DNA of 6,583 nt, from positions 6,461-13,043 of the forward strand of contig JACRLS010000147.1 in NCBI GenBank assembly GCA_016235225.1. Direction: 5' to 3'. Under the pieces are notes generated by a model. The model was not told the origin of the DNA. It did not search any database and saw nothing but the letters and a program-made list of their open reading frames with translations. The DNA is from Nitrospirota bacterium. GTDB taxonomy: Bacteria; Nitrospirota; Nitrospiria; Nitrospirales; Nitrospiraceae. Shown here piece after piece: positions 1 through 5,417 of this stretch. Position 1 is the first letter of the stretch, and the number at the start of each line of letters is the position of its first letter. The position numbers and the translations under genes were made by a program.

Positions 1-1329
1 CCCGGGAGGATAGCCAGGAGACGGCACTCCACCATAGGGAGACGGCTGGCCAGGTTGCGGGGACCCGCCGTAGGGAGATCCGAATCCCGGCGACGACGGA
101 TAGGGCGATCCTTGGCCAGGCAGTTGCTGCGGATAGGGAGAGGGTGAGGGATAGCCGCTCGGCGGTGCGCCGGGTGCTCCACCGGGGTAACCAGGTGATG
201 GCATGCCACCCATGGGATTCCCTCCATAGGGTTGACCCGGTACTCCGGAAGGATACGGAGTGCCTGCAGATGGATAAGGATTTCCCCCTATCCCCTGATT
301 CGGGAACCCGCCAGTTGGGGCACCACTCGACGGGTAACCTGGATAGCCAGGCTGCATCCCTCCCGGAGTCTGACCATAATAGGGATTCTGATTTTGGCCA
401 TAAGGGTTATTCGGATCTGGGTAGGGCGAGCCCGGCATGGACGGGTACCCACCCGGCACGACCCCACCTGGATAGCCTTGTCCTGCGCCAGCAGGTGGAT
501 AGGGACTGGCTCCGCCGGGATATTGATTTGCTGAAGGTCCGCTTGAAGGATAGCCCGGATACCCTTGCTGGCCCTGTGACATGCCAGCAGGATATTGACC
601 ATAGGGATTATTGGGGTCCGGAAAAGGTGAACCAGGCGTTGACGGATACCCAGCTCCAGGCGCTCCCGGATATGGACTTCCTCCTGGATACGGACTCCCC
701 GGCGAAGGATAGCCCTGAGCTGGATACGACGGAGCCGAAGCGGACGGATAGCCGGAGGTCCCAGGAGCAGGATATCCCGGCATGGCACCGCCGGGATATG
801 CTGGCACCGAGCTCCCTCCACCGGGATAGCCTGGAACCTGACTCGATGGCATCCCCTGCATACCAGGATACGGTTGCTGGCCCGGCATCGGTTGCCCCGG
901 CATCGGCTGGCCGGGCGCGCCTGGATAGGGCATACCCGGCTGTCCCGGCTGCCCATAGGGATTGTTGGGGTCCACGCCACCCGGGAAGCCAGGCTGCCCC
1001 GGCATCGGCTGGCCCGGTATCGGCTGCCCAGTCGCGCCCGGAAACGTCATGCCTGGCGCGCCTGGCTGCCCCGGATAGCCTTGGGCCATCCGTTGCGGAT
1101 AGGGCGTATTGATCCAGGACCGGGAGACTGACATGAGCAGTTGATTCATATCCTCACGATACTTGTTGCCGTAATTACTGTTCGAGGTAATCAAGAGATT
1201 CCGGCCGAACTCCAGTATCGACCCAACCAGAAACGGAGCCGCCGCACAGGAAGAGAGCAGGACCATGGCCAGTAAGCCGGCCACTGAGAGAATGCGACAG
1301 GGTGTGTTCGAACTCAGCCTCCGCGACAT
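1..1329 (-). CDS. GYP/PGQ-repeat lipoprotein, N-terminal part (C-terminus beyond window)
   Basis: The frame is open from ATG at 1329-1327 to the window edge: 443 codons and no stop. GGAGG lies 7 nt upstream of the start and a good promoter lies further up. Residues 1-28 form a lipoprotein signal: Arg-containing n-region, hydrophobic stretch about 13-25, and lipobox LSSC with Cys28 as the predicted lipidated residue. Residues 29-83 are a non-repetitive, partly helical segment (for example GSILEFGRNLLITSN). From about residue 84 onward the protein is almost wholly Gly, Tyr, Pro, Gln, Ser and Ala, in imperfect units such as GYPGQ, GYPGG, GYPSSG and PGQPMPGQP, with DPNNPYGQ recurring three times. 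No enzymatic domain is visible. Predicted location is a membrane-anchored, largely disordered surface or periplasmic protein. The composition recalls eukaryotic GYP-rich low-complexity tails, but homology is not implied. Function unknown. The frame, signal and repeats are directly seen; the role is not. Confidence 0.85.
   Translation of the reverse strand, partial: MSRRLSSNTPCRILSVAGLLAMVLLSSCAAAPFLVGSILEFGRNLLITSNSNYGNKYREDMNQLLMSVSRSWINTPYPQRMAQGYPGQPGAPGMTFPGATGQPIPGQPMPGQPGFPGGVDPNNPYGQPGQPGMPYPGAPGQPMPGQPMPGQQPYPGMQGMPSSQVPGYPGGGSSVPAYPGGAMPGYPAPGTSGYPSASAPSYPAQGYPSPGSPYPGGSPYPGAPGAGYPSTPGSPFPDPNNPYGQYPAGMSQGQQGYPGYPSSGPSANQYPGGASPYPPAGAGQGYPGGVVPGGYPSMPGSPYPDPNNPYGQNQNPYYGQTPGGMQPGYPGYPSSGAPTGGFPNQGIGGNPYPSAGTPYPSGVPGQPYGGNPMGGMPSPGYPGGAPGAPPSGYPSPSPYPQQLPGQGSPYPSSPGFGSPYGGSPQPGQPSPYGGVPSPGYPPG
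10..1080 (-). repeat. GYP/PGQ low-complexity repeat region inside the lipoprotein gene
   Basis: On the minus strand this stretch encodes degenerate Gly-Tyr-Pro and Pro-Gly-Gln units, with roughly fifteen GYP tripeptides. The block GYPGYPSSG occurs twice. The units are protein-level repeats with varied codons and spacing, not exact DNA tandem copies. That points to an old, purified repeat rather than a fresh array. On the plus strand it appears as recurring ggata(g) strings, which are the complement of Tyr-Pro codons. Confidence 0.85.
394..972 (-). repeat. Three DPNNPYGQ motif copies
   Basis: The octapeptide DPNNPYGQ is encoded on the minus strand at 949-972, 595-618 and 394-417, so copies start 118 and 67 codons apart. 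It is identical at the protein level while the codons differ (AAC AAT, AAT AAT, AAT AAC). It stands out as the only polar, Asn/Asp-containing element in the Gly-Tyr-Pro-rich region and may mark boundaries of larger repeat blocks. Its role is unknown. Confidence 0.8.
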
Positions 1330-1336
1330 CCGAGAA

Positions 1337-1341
1337 CCTCC
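1337..1341 (-). promoter_or_regulatory. Ribosome binding site of the repeat lipoprotein gene
   Basis: On the minus strand GGAGG sits 7 nt before ATG 1329-1327. This fixes that ATG as the start rather than the in-frame ATG 21 codons later, which would cut off most of the signal peptide. Confidence 0.75.
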
Positions 1342-1396
1342 AGCCTTTACCCGTTCCGCTGAGTCAGTCGTCATGTCATCAGAAAAGGTTCATTGG

Positions 1397-1426
1397 ATTC
1401 TAGTCCCCCTTCCGGAAGGAGGTCAA
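1397..1426 (-). promoter_or_regulatory. Sigma70-type promoter for the repeat lipoprotein gene
   Basis: Reading the minus strand, a -35 box TTGACC (1426-1421) is followed by an 18-bp spacer and a -10 box TAGAAT (1402-1397). Each hexamer differs from consensus by one base. Transcription would begin near 1390, giving a leader of about 60 nt that contains the GGAGG site. The match is by eye but strong for both boxes and spacing. Confidence 0.6.
1408..1419. promoter_or_regulatory. Perfect 12-bp palindrome in the promoter spacer, possible operator
   Basis: CCTTCCGGAAGG is a perfect palindrome. Skipping one mismatched pair, it extends to 1405-1422. It lies between the -35 and -10 boxes of the leftward promoter, a position where a dimeric regulator could act on RNA polymerase. 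No binding protein is identified; the operator role is inference. Confidence 0.4.
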
Positions 1427-1447
1427 CCAGGCGACTCCTGCCGACAC

Positions 1448-1465
1448 CACCGTAATAGTACGGTG
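1448..1465. promoter_or_regulatory. 7-bp inverted repeat in the divergent intergenic region
   Basis: CACCGTA (1448-1454) and TACGGTG (1459-1465) are perfect reverse complements separated by ATAG. The dyad lies upstream of the -35 box of the leftward promoter and upstream of the sigma-factor gene. There is no T-run, and it does not follow a gene end on either strand, so a regulator-binding site is more likely than a terminator. Chance occurrence is not excluded. Confidence 0.3.
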
Positions 1466-1546
1466 CGTTCAGCCACCTCAGGCGGTCTTCGCGTCCAATC
1501 CAGTTCGTTCTCGCAGAAACCTACATAGATCGGATCAGGGGGGTCA

Positions 1547-1555
1547 TGCTATCCT
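1547..1555 (+). promoter_or_regulatory. Candidate extended -10 promoter for the sigma-factor gene
   Basis: TGCTATCCT has the TGnTAnnnT form of an extended -10 element and lies 77 nt before the sigma-factor ATG. No recognisable -35 hexamer sits at the usual distance. No ECF-type promoter with proper GGAAC-to-GTC spacing was found here either, so autoregulation by the encoded sigma cannot be read from the sequence. Confidence 0.25.
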
Positions 1556-1622
1556 AGACACCACTTTTCAGCCTTCGAGCGTCCAATGAACCTTGGCATG
1601 GGTCTAAGCGACAGACCGGCAC

Positions 1623-1630
1623 AGGTGATC
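1623..1630 (+). promoter_or_regulatory. Strong ribosome binding site of the sigma-factor gene
   Basis: AGGTGATC matches eight consecutive bases of the usual complement to the 16S rRNA 3' end and ends 2 nt before ATG 1633. A small inverted repeat, GGTCT (1601-1605) with AGACC (1613-1617), lies just upstream and is too weak to call regulatory. Confidence 0.6.
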
Positions 1631-1632
1631 AG

Positions 1633-2217
1633 ATGAACGAGCACAGCGCTCACCGTAGCCCTGATCACCGACTCCTTATGGATGTCGCAGCCGGAAACCA
1701 TAGTGCCTTCGAAACCTTCTACCACCGCTATGCCACACGCGTGTACCACTATCTGCTGAGTTTGCTTCGTGACCCATCGGCAGCGGAGGAAGCCTTGGCC
1801 GACGTGATGGTGGCCGTATGGGACTCCGCCAAGACATATAAAGGAGAGTCGCAAGTCTCCACGTGGCTGCTGGGCATTGCCCGACACAAGGCCATTGATA
1901 CTCTCCGACGGGTCTCACGGTACGAGATGACCACGGTGCCCCTAGAGTCCGCCGCTGAACAGATTGATCCTCATGATGGGCCGATGGACCTGCTCGTGCA
2001 GGAAGCCCTGGCAGCCCAAACCAAACAGGCCCTGGAACAACTGAGTCCTGAGCATCGCGAGGTCCTCTATCTCGCCTTCTATCAAGAAATGCCCTATCAG
2101 GACATCGCGAATCTGCTGGACATCCCCGTCAACACCGTGAAGACGCGCGTGTTTTACGCCAAGCAGCAGCTCAAGCAGGTTCTTCTGAGGGTGCACGCCA
2201 CGGAGCCACTCCAATGA
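1633..2217 (+). CDS. ECF-type RNA polymerase sigma factor
   Basis: This 194-residue protein has the usual length and two-domain layout of extracytoplasmic-function sigma-70 factors. It would direct RNA polymerase to a specific promoter set when its anti-sigma partner releases it. Sigma region 2 spans about residues 26-95, with the core-binding and -10-reading segment FETFYHRYATRVYHYLLSLL, then AEEALADVMVAVWDSA and STWLLGIARHKAIDTLRR. Sigma region 4 spans about 132-185, with LSPEHREVLYLAFYQEMPYQ followed by the helix-turn-helix DIANLLDIPVNTVKTRVFYA that contacts the -35 box. No region 1.1 or 3 is present and no extra C-terminal domain is seen. The stop overlaps the start of the anti-sigma gene (ATGA), implying translational coupling. 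The family is certain; the ECF subgroup and regulon cannot be read here. Confidence 0.95.
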   Translation: MNEHSAHRSPDHRLLMDVAAGNHSAFETFYHRYATRVYHYLLSLLRDPSAAEEALADVMVAVWDSAKTYKGESQVSTWLLGIARHKAIDTLRRVSRYEMTTVPLESAAEQIDPHDGPMDLLVQEALAAQTKQALEQLSPEHREVLYLAFYQEMPYQDIANLLDIPVNTVKTRVFYAKQQLKQVLLRVHATEPLQ

Positions 2218-2885
2218 GCGAACCGACTCAACCTCCTCCTCACGTGCATCCCGAGGCCACGCTGCTCCCATGGTATGCAGCCGGGACCTTGTCTGAACCA
2301 GAGCGGCAGGAGCTCTCACGCCATCTGGACCTGTGCGCCTCCTGCCGGGCGGAGTTGGAGGAGATCATGCGTCTGAGTACGGCAGTGAAGCGGGCCTATG
2401 CGGAAGCCCCGGAGCCCCATGCGGCGGTCTGGCAACGCGTCCAGTCGAGGATCGGTGCGTCGCCGGCGCACACCAGGGTCCCGGCACATTCAGAAGTCTG
2501 GGCGATGTCCTGGTGGGCCCGACCGTGGGTGCCGGCATTCGCCACGGCGCTCATCGTCGCGCAGGTCGTGGGGATGGGCTGGCTCCTCAGCGAGCGTGCC
2601 TCGAAAGGATCATCGCCGTCCGGCACCGAGACGGGTCCGGTTGTTTCGCGGAGCATCCCACCGGCGACCGCTCGAGTGAAAGTGAGTTTTCTTGAACGCG
2701 CGACCGAACAAGAGATTCGCGCATTGCTCCAAGAGATTCACGGTCGGATCGCCGACGGTCCGCTCCCCGGCGACTTCTATCTGATCGAGGTGCCGATGAC
2801 CGGAGCCACGGGAGTCGACCAGGCCATTCACAAGCTCCAGGGCACGATCAACGTGGTGCGTTCGGCCGAACTGGCCCCGCCATGA
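2214..2885 (+). CDS. Membrane-spanning zinc-finger anti-sigma factor
   Basis: This 223-residue protein starts at the ATG overlapping the sigma-gene stop. Residues 10-55 match an anti-sigma zinc-finger (ZAS/zf-HC2) domain: His12, then LPWYAAGTLSEPERQELSRH with His37, Cys41 and Cys44 in HxxxCxxC form, the expected zinc ligands. This cytoplasmic domain would hold the sigma factor inactive. One transmembrane helix lies at about 105-125 (WVPAFATALIVAQVVGMGWL). The exported part, about 150-221, has an alternating beta/alpha pattern: VKVSFLE, TEQEIRALLQEIHGRIADGP, GDFYLIEVPM, DQAIHKLQGTINVVRSAE. This is a known type of sensor tail in such anti-sigma factors and resembles peptidase propeptide-like ferredoxin folds; the resemblance is from memory of the pattern. 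The signal sensed is unknown. Confidence 0.9.
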   Translation: MSEPTQPPPHVHPEATLLPWYAAGTLSEPERQELSRHLDLCASCRAELEEIMRLSTAVKRAYAEAPEPHAAVWQRVQSRIGASPAHTRVPAHSEVWAMSWWARPWVPAFATALIVAQVVGMGWLLSERASKGSSPSGTETGPVVSRSIPPATARVKVSFLERATEQEIRALLQEIHGRIADGPLPGDFYLIEVPMTGATGVDQAIHKLQGTINVVRSAELAPP

Positions 2886-2917
2886 ACCTTCTGCCTCGGG
2901 GTTGCGACAGACTGGAT

Positions 2918-2934
2918 GGACAGGGCGGACAGGG
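2918..2934 (+). repeat. Short tandem direct repeat in the anti-sigma/caspase gap
   Basis: GGACAGGG occurs at 2918-2925 and again at 2927-2934, a 9-nt period. It lies in the 121-nt non-coding gap (2886-3006) between the anti-sigma and caspase-like genes. No convincing promoter or terminator was found in that gap. A direct-repeat operator is possible but chance is equally likely. Confidence 0.3.
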
Positions 2935-2996
2935 TGCCGCTCTCGTCATGGGAGGTCGTTCGCGGGCTCCCCCCTCTGACTCGGTGATTCATCGGC

Positions 2997-3000
2997 GAGG
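2997..3000 (+). promoter_or_regulatory. Ribosome binding site deciding the caspase-like gene start
   Basis: GAGG ends 6 nt before ATG 3007. An in-frame TTG at 3001 would directly abut this site, leaving no spacer, so ATG 3007 is the better start. Confidence 0.55.
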
Positions 3001-3006
3001 TTGATC

Positions 3007-4170
3007 ATGAATCCGATCGCAAGTTCTCAGCGCCTTCGTTCCGCGGTTCTCTTTTTCATGATGGTGTGTGGTTGGTGGTGGACGGTCGGCTGGCCAACTC
3101 TGTCCCACGCACAGGACTCCGCGCCCGCGACGAAACGCGCGCTCCTGATCGGGATCAACAAGTACATCCACGTGCCGCGTCTCAATGGCTCGCTGAACGA
3201 TATCGAGACGATGCGGCAAGTTCTGATCTCCCGGTTCGGGTTCGCGCCTTCGCAGATTGCCACCCTCACGGACGAGGCCGCCACCCGCGCCGGCATTCTG
3301 GCGGCGTTGGATCGGCTGGTGCAGGAGACCGGCCCGCGCGATGTGGTCTACATTCACTATTCAGGACACGGCTCGCAGGTTCAGGATCTCAACGGGGATG
3401 AGACGGATGACGGGATGGATGAGACGCTCGTGCCACAAGACGGCCGTGGCGGCAACGTGCCGGACATCACCGATGACGAACTGGACGAGCGGCTGTCGCA
3501 CCTCAAGGCCCGGAGTGCCATGATCGTACTCGACTCCTGCCATTCCGGTACGGCGACCCGTGGGCTCGACGTTCTCACCAGATCGGTGCCGGCTGATACG
3601 CGGATCGAGCTCTACCCGCAATCAGGCGTCACCACTCGGGGCGTCGTCCCCTTGCTCAGCAGCCGGTACATCTTGATGACCGGCGCAGCCGCTCATCAAG
3701 AAGCCCTCGACGGCCCCGTCGAAGGTAAGTATCACGGATTTTTTTCCTATGCCCTGTCCAAAAGCCTGGCGGCAACTTCGTCGGGACTCTCGCCTCGTGA
3801 AATCTTTGCGGGGATCGAGCGGGAGTTTAAGCGGATCCAGGCCCACTTTGGCCGAGCCTCGATGCCCGAGCCCCAGTTGGAAGCCCCCCCCGCTTTGCTG
3901 GATCGCCCGCTGTGGACCTCGCTGAAGGACGATGCGCCGGCGCCCTCCCTCGGTACAGGCGACGCTCGACTGCCCTGGGTCACGGTTCATGCCCAGGGCC
4001 CGGATAAGGTGCTCCTTGTCAACGGCACGGCGCTGGGCGCGGCTCTTGGGTCTCTCTGGGCGATCTACCCGTCGAACGAACGAGAGTTTCGCCCTGGGCT
4101 CGCCATTGCCGTCGTCACGGTCATTGGCGCCGCCCGGCAGCACAGGCCGCATCCCGGTGCGCCTGCGTGA
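3007..4170 (+). CDS. Exported caspase-like protease (peptidase C14), N-terminal part of a frame-split gene
   Basis: From ATG 3007 this frame encodes 387 residues. Residues 1-35 form a Sec signal peptide (hydrophobic about 13-30, predicted cleavage after SHA35), so the protein acts outside the cytoplasm. Residues about 43-300 are a caspase/metacaspase-like p20 domain: ALLIGINKY at the first strand, catalytic His121 in YIHYSGHGSQ, an acidic loop DLNGDETDDGMDETLVPQD that is typical of metacaspase relatives and may bind calcium, and catalytic Cys178 in IVLDSCHSG. GYHGFF-like KYHGFFSYAL follows near 241. Both catalytic residues are intact. Family members usually cleave after Arg or Lys. The last 11 residues before the stop (after Ala376) look non-native; coding resumes one base over, in the next feature. 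The start avoids TTG 3001. The catalytic domain itself is complete, so a shortened protein could still be active. Confidence 0.88.
   Translation: MNPIASSQRLRSAVLFFMMVCGWWWTVGWPTLSHAQDSAPATKRALLIGINKYIHVPRLNGSLNDIETMRQVLISRFGFAPSQIATLTDEAATRAGILAALDRLVQETGPRDVVYIHYSGHGSQVQDLNGDETDDGMDETLVPQDGRGGNVPDITDDELDERLSHLKARSAMIVLDSCHSGTATRGLDVLTRSVPADTRIELYPQSGVTTRGVVPLLSSRYILMTGAAAHQEALDGPVEGKYHGFFSYALSKSLAATSSGLSPREIFAGIEREFKRIQAHFGRASMPEPQLEAPPALLDRPLWTSLKDDAPAPSLGTGDARLPWVTVHAQGPDKVLLVNGTALGAALGSLWAIYPSNEREFRPGLAIAVVTVIGAARQHRPHPGAPA
4133..4135 (+). other. Apparent one-base frameshift (extra C) joining the caspase and DUF4384 parts
   Basis: Upstream, the first frame reads plausibly to VTVIGAA (ending 4134). 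Downstream, the next frame reads GSTGRIPVRLRDIP from 4136. Dropping one C from the CCC at 4133-4135 gives a continuous 769-residue protein from 3007 to 5317. Without that, the first frame stops at 4168-4170. The site is a short homopolymer in GC-rich sequence, so a sequencing or assembly error is as likely as a true mutation. It does not resemble a known programmed shift signal. Confidence 0.75.
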
Positions 4171-5317
4171 CATTCCTCCGGATCGGCTCAAGCCCGTGGA
4201 GGCGGCACTTCGCGAGCACGTCGGCGATATTGATCTGGTCAAACCCGGCCAGTTCGCTCGCTTCGTGGTGGACGGAAGCCAAGAAGGGAACCGATTAGAT
4301 GTCTATGCGGCAGACGGCCTCTTTCTCGTGGCGTCGTTCTCCTTGGGCGATTCGAGCTGGGCCACGGGGTTCGCCCAGGTCGTCTCTCGATCAGCCAACG
4401 CGTCGGAGATCCTGGCGCTGGATAACCCCTCCTCTCAGCTCAAGGTGGATGTGCACGTGGGAGCGAAGTCGCCGAAGGCCACGTTACGCGGCGTCGGCGT
4501 CGTGGCCGACACCAAGGCCCCGCACTATCACATCCGGAAATCCGGGAAGCCTCGGGCCACCGACAACAGCCTGCAACTTGATATTCATGCCAGCGCGGAT
4601 GCCTACCTCACCATCGTGGACGTGGATTCGCAAGGCGGCGTCACCGTGTTGTTTCCAAATGACTATCAGCGCCCGGGCTACTACCCGGATGGACGCGTGA
4701 AAGCCGGGGAATCAGTCTTGATTCCGGACTCGCTCGAAGCCGGCAACCAAGCCGGCTTCCACTGGGACTACACGCCGCCGAAAGGCGTGGACACGATCCG
4801 CGTCTTCGCGAGCACGGATCTTGAGACCGCGAGGATGATTCGCCAGCGGATCCAGGCCTTGCACAAGCAGTCGCAGAATCGTGGCAGACCGGGCATCACC
4901 ACGAGAGGGGACCTGTCCGCCAGCGTGGGATCTCTCCGCCAAGACTTGGCGAAAATCGCCACCCGGGGCTTGATCGTCGTGCACGATCCCACACCGGTTA
5001 CGATGACACCGGCGTCGCCCACCACAATATTTCCGCAACCGGCGGCCCCGCCCTTGGAGGCCACGGCCCCCCTTCCCACACCGACCGAGCAGGTGTCAGC
5101 CGGCACTTCTGAGCCTGTCGTTGCAAATGCGAGCGGATCATCGCCTGGTACAGCCGCCGCCGCACCGCCGATCGTGGCCAGTGTCCCGCCAGCGCCACCT
5201 CCTGCGCTCCCCGTGAGTCCACCGCCAGCGAGTCCTCAACTGGCACAGCCTCTGATCCCAACTCCGCCCCTCCCCGACTGGACGGCCGCGACGCTGACGA
5301 TTCTCGTCGAAGGGTGA
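4136..5317 (+). CDS. DUF4384 and Pro-rich C-terminal part of the caspase-like protein (second frame)
   Basis: This is the continuation of the caspase-like protein after the one-base shift: 393 residues ending at TGA 5315-5317. The frame is open further upstream (ATG 3932), but that part is a shadow of the caspase frame. Using numbering of the rejoined protein, a beta-rich region spans about 377-505. DUF4384 spans about 520-605, with SLQLDIHASADAYLTIVDVD, then VTVLFPNDYQ, a GESVLIPD strand and PPKGVDTIRVFAS. DUF4384 is commonly found attached to caspase-like or kinase domains in exported bacterial proteins; its function is unknown. Residues about 660-755 form a low-complexity Pro/Ala/Ser tail, and the protein ends DWTAATLTILVEG. 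GTG 4157 could serve as a reinitiation start overlapping the upstream stop, but no ribosome binding site is seen, so a single broken or misread gene is preferred over two genes. Confidence 0.8.
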   Translation, partial: GSTGRIPVRLRDIPPDRLKPVEAALREHVGDIDLVKPGQFARFVVDGSQEGNRLDVYAADGLFLVASFSLGDSSWATGFAQVVSRSANASEILALDNPSSQLKVDVHVGAKSPKATLRGVGVVADTKAPHYHIRKSGKPRATDNSLQLDIHASADAYLTIVDVDSQGGVTVLFPNDYQRPGYYPDGRVKAGESVLIPDSLEAGNQAGFHWDYTPPKGVDTIRVFASTDLETARMIRQRIQALHKQSQNRGRPGITTRGDLSASVGSLRQDLAKIATRGLIVVHDPTPVTMTPASPTTIFPQPAAPPLEATAPLPTPTEQVSAGTSEPVVANASGSSPGTAAAAPPIVASVPPAPPPALPVSPPPASPQLAQPLIPTPPLPDWTAATLTILVEG

Positions 5318-5321
5318 CGCC

Positions 5322-5337
5322 CCCGCGTCCCCGCGGG
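5322..5337 (+). terminator. GC-rich hairpin after the caspase/DUF4384 stop
   Basis: CCCGCG (5322-5327) pairs perfectly with CGCGGG (5332-5337) around a 4-nt loop, starting 4 nt after the stop codon. There is no following T-tract, so it is not a classical intrinsic terminator. It could act as an mRNA 3'-end stabiliser or a weak attenuator between this gene and the DUF4139 gene. Confidence 0.3.
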
Positions 5338-5406
5338 TCGGGTCCAAGCATTCACGCCCCGTCATCCGGTAGAATATCGCTCACGTCGTTTTGAGAACTC
5401 CACTGC

Positions 5407-5410
5407 GAGG
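5407..5410 (+). promoter_or_regulatory. Ribosome binding site of the DUF4139 gene
   Basis: GAGG ends 7 nt before ATG 5418. This supports that start, and the resulting N-terminus is a clean signal peptide. Confidence 0.55.
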
Positions 5411-5417
5411 CCACGGT

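Noticed and set aside
288..980. Minus-strand 230-codon open frame in the repeat region
   Set aside because: It is out of frame with the lipoprotein gene and is a by-product of the same repetitive, stop-poor composition.
10..1080. Recurring plus-strand ggatag strings as a CRISPR array or DNA tandem repeat
   Set aside because: The spacing is irregular, there is no constant repeat/spacer structure, and the strings are explained by Tyr-Pro codons on the other strand.
144..1112. Long plus-strand open frame (322 codons) opposite the repeat lipoprotein
   Set aside because: Its Asp/Leu/Arg-rich protein is the antisense of Tyr-Pro and Pro-Gly codons. It has no good start context, and the minus-strand frame has a signal peptide, ribosome binding site and promoter.
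1265..1528. Short plus-strand open frame across the lipoprotein start and divergent promoter region
   Set aside because: It overlaps the signal-peptide codons and the promoter, shows no recognisable domain, and has no convincing ribosome binding site.
1587..1607. TGAACCTT and GTCTAA as an ECF promoter for the sigma gene
   Set aside because: The elements are only 7 nt apart, whereas ECF promoters need about 15-17 nt.
3932..4135. Upstream extension of the DUF4384 frame to ATG 3932 as a real start
   Set aside because: The extension (Arg/Ser-rich) is a shadow of the caspase frame, which reads as good protein to about 4134.
5370..5375. TAGAAT as a -10 box for the DUF4139 gene
   Set aside because: No matching -35 hexamer was found at 16-18 nt upstream, so a separate promoter is not supported.
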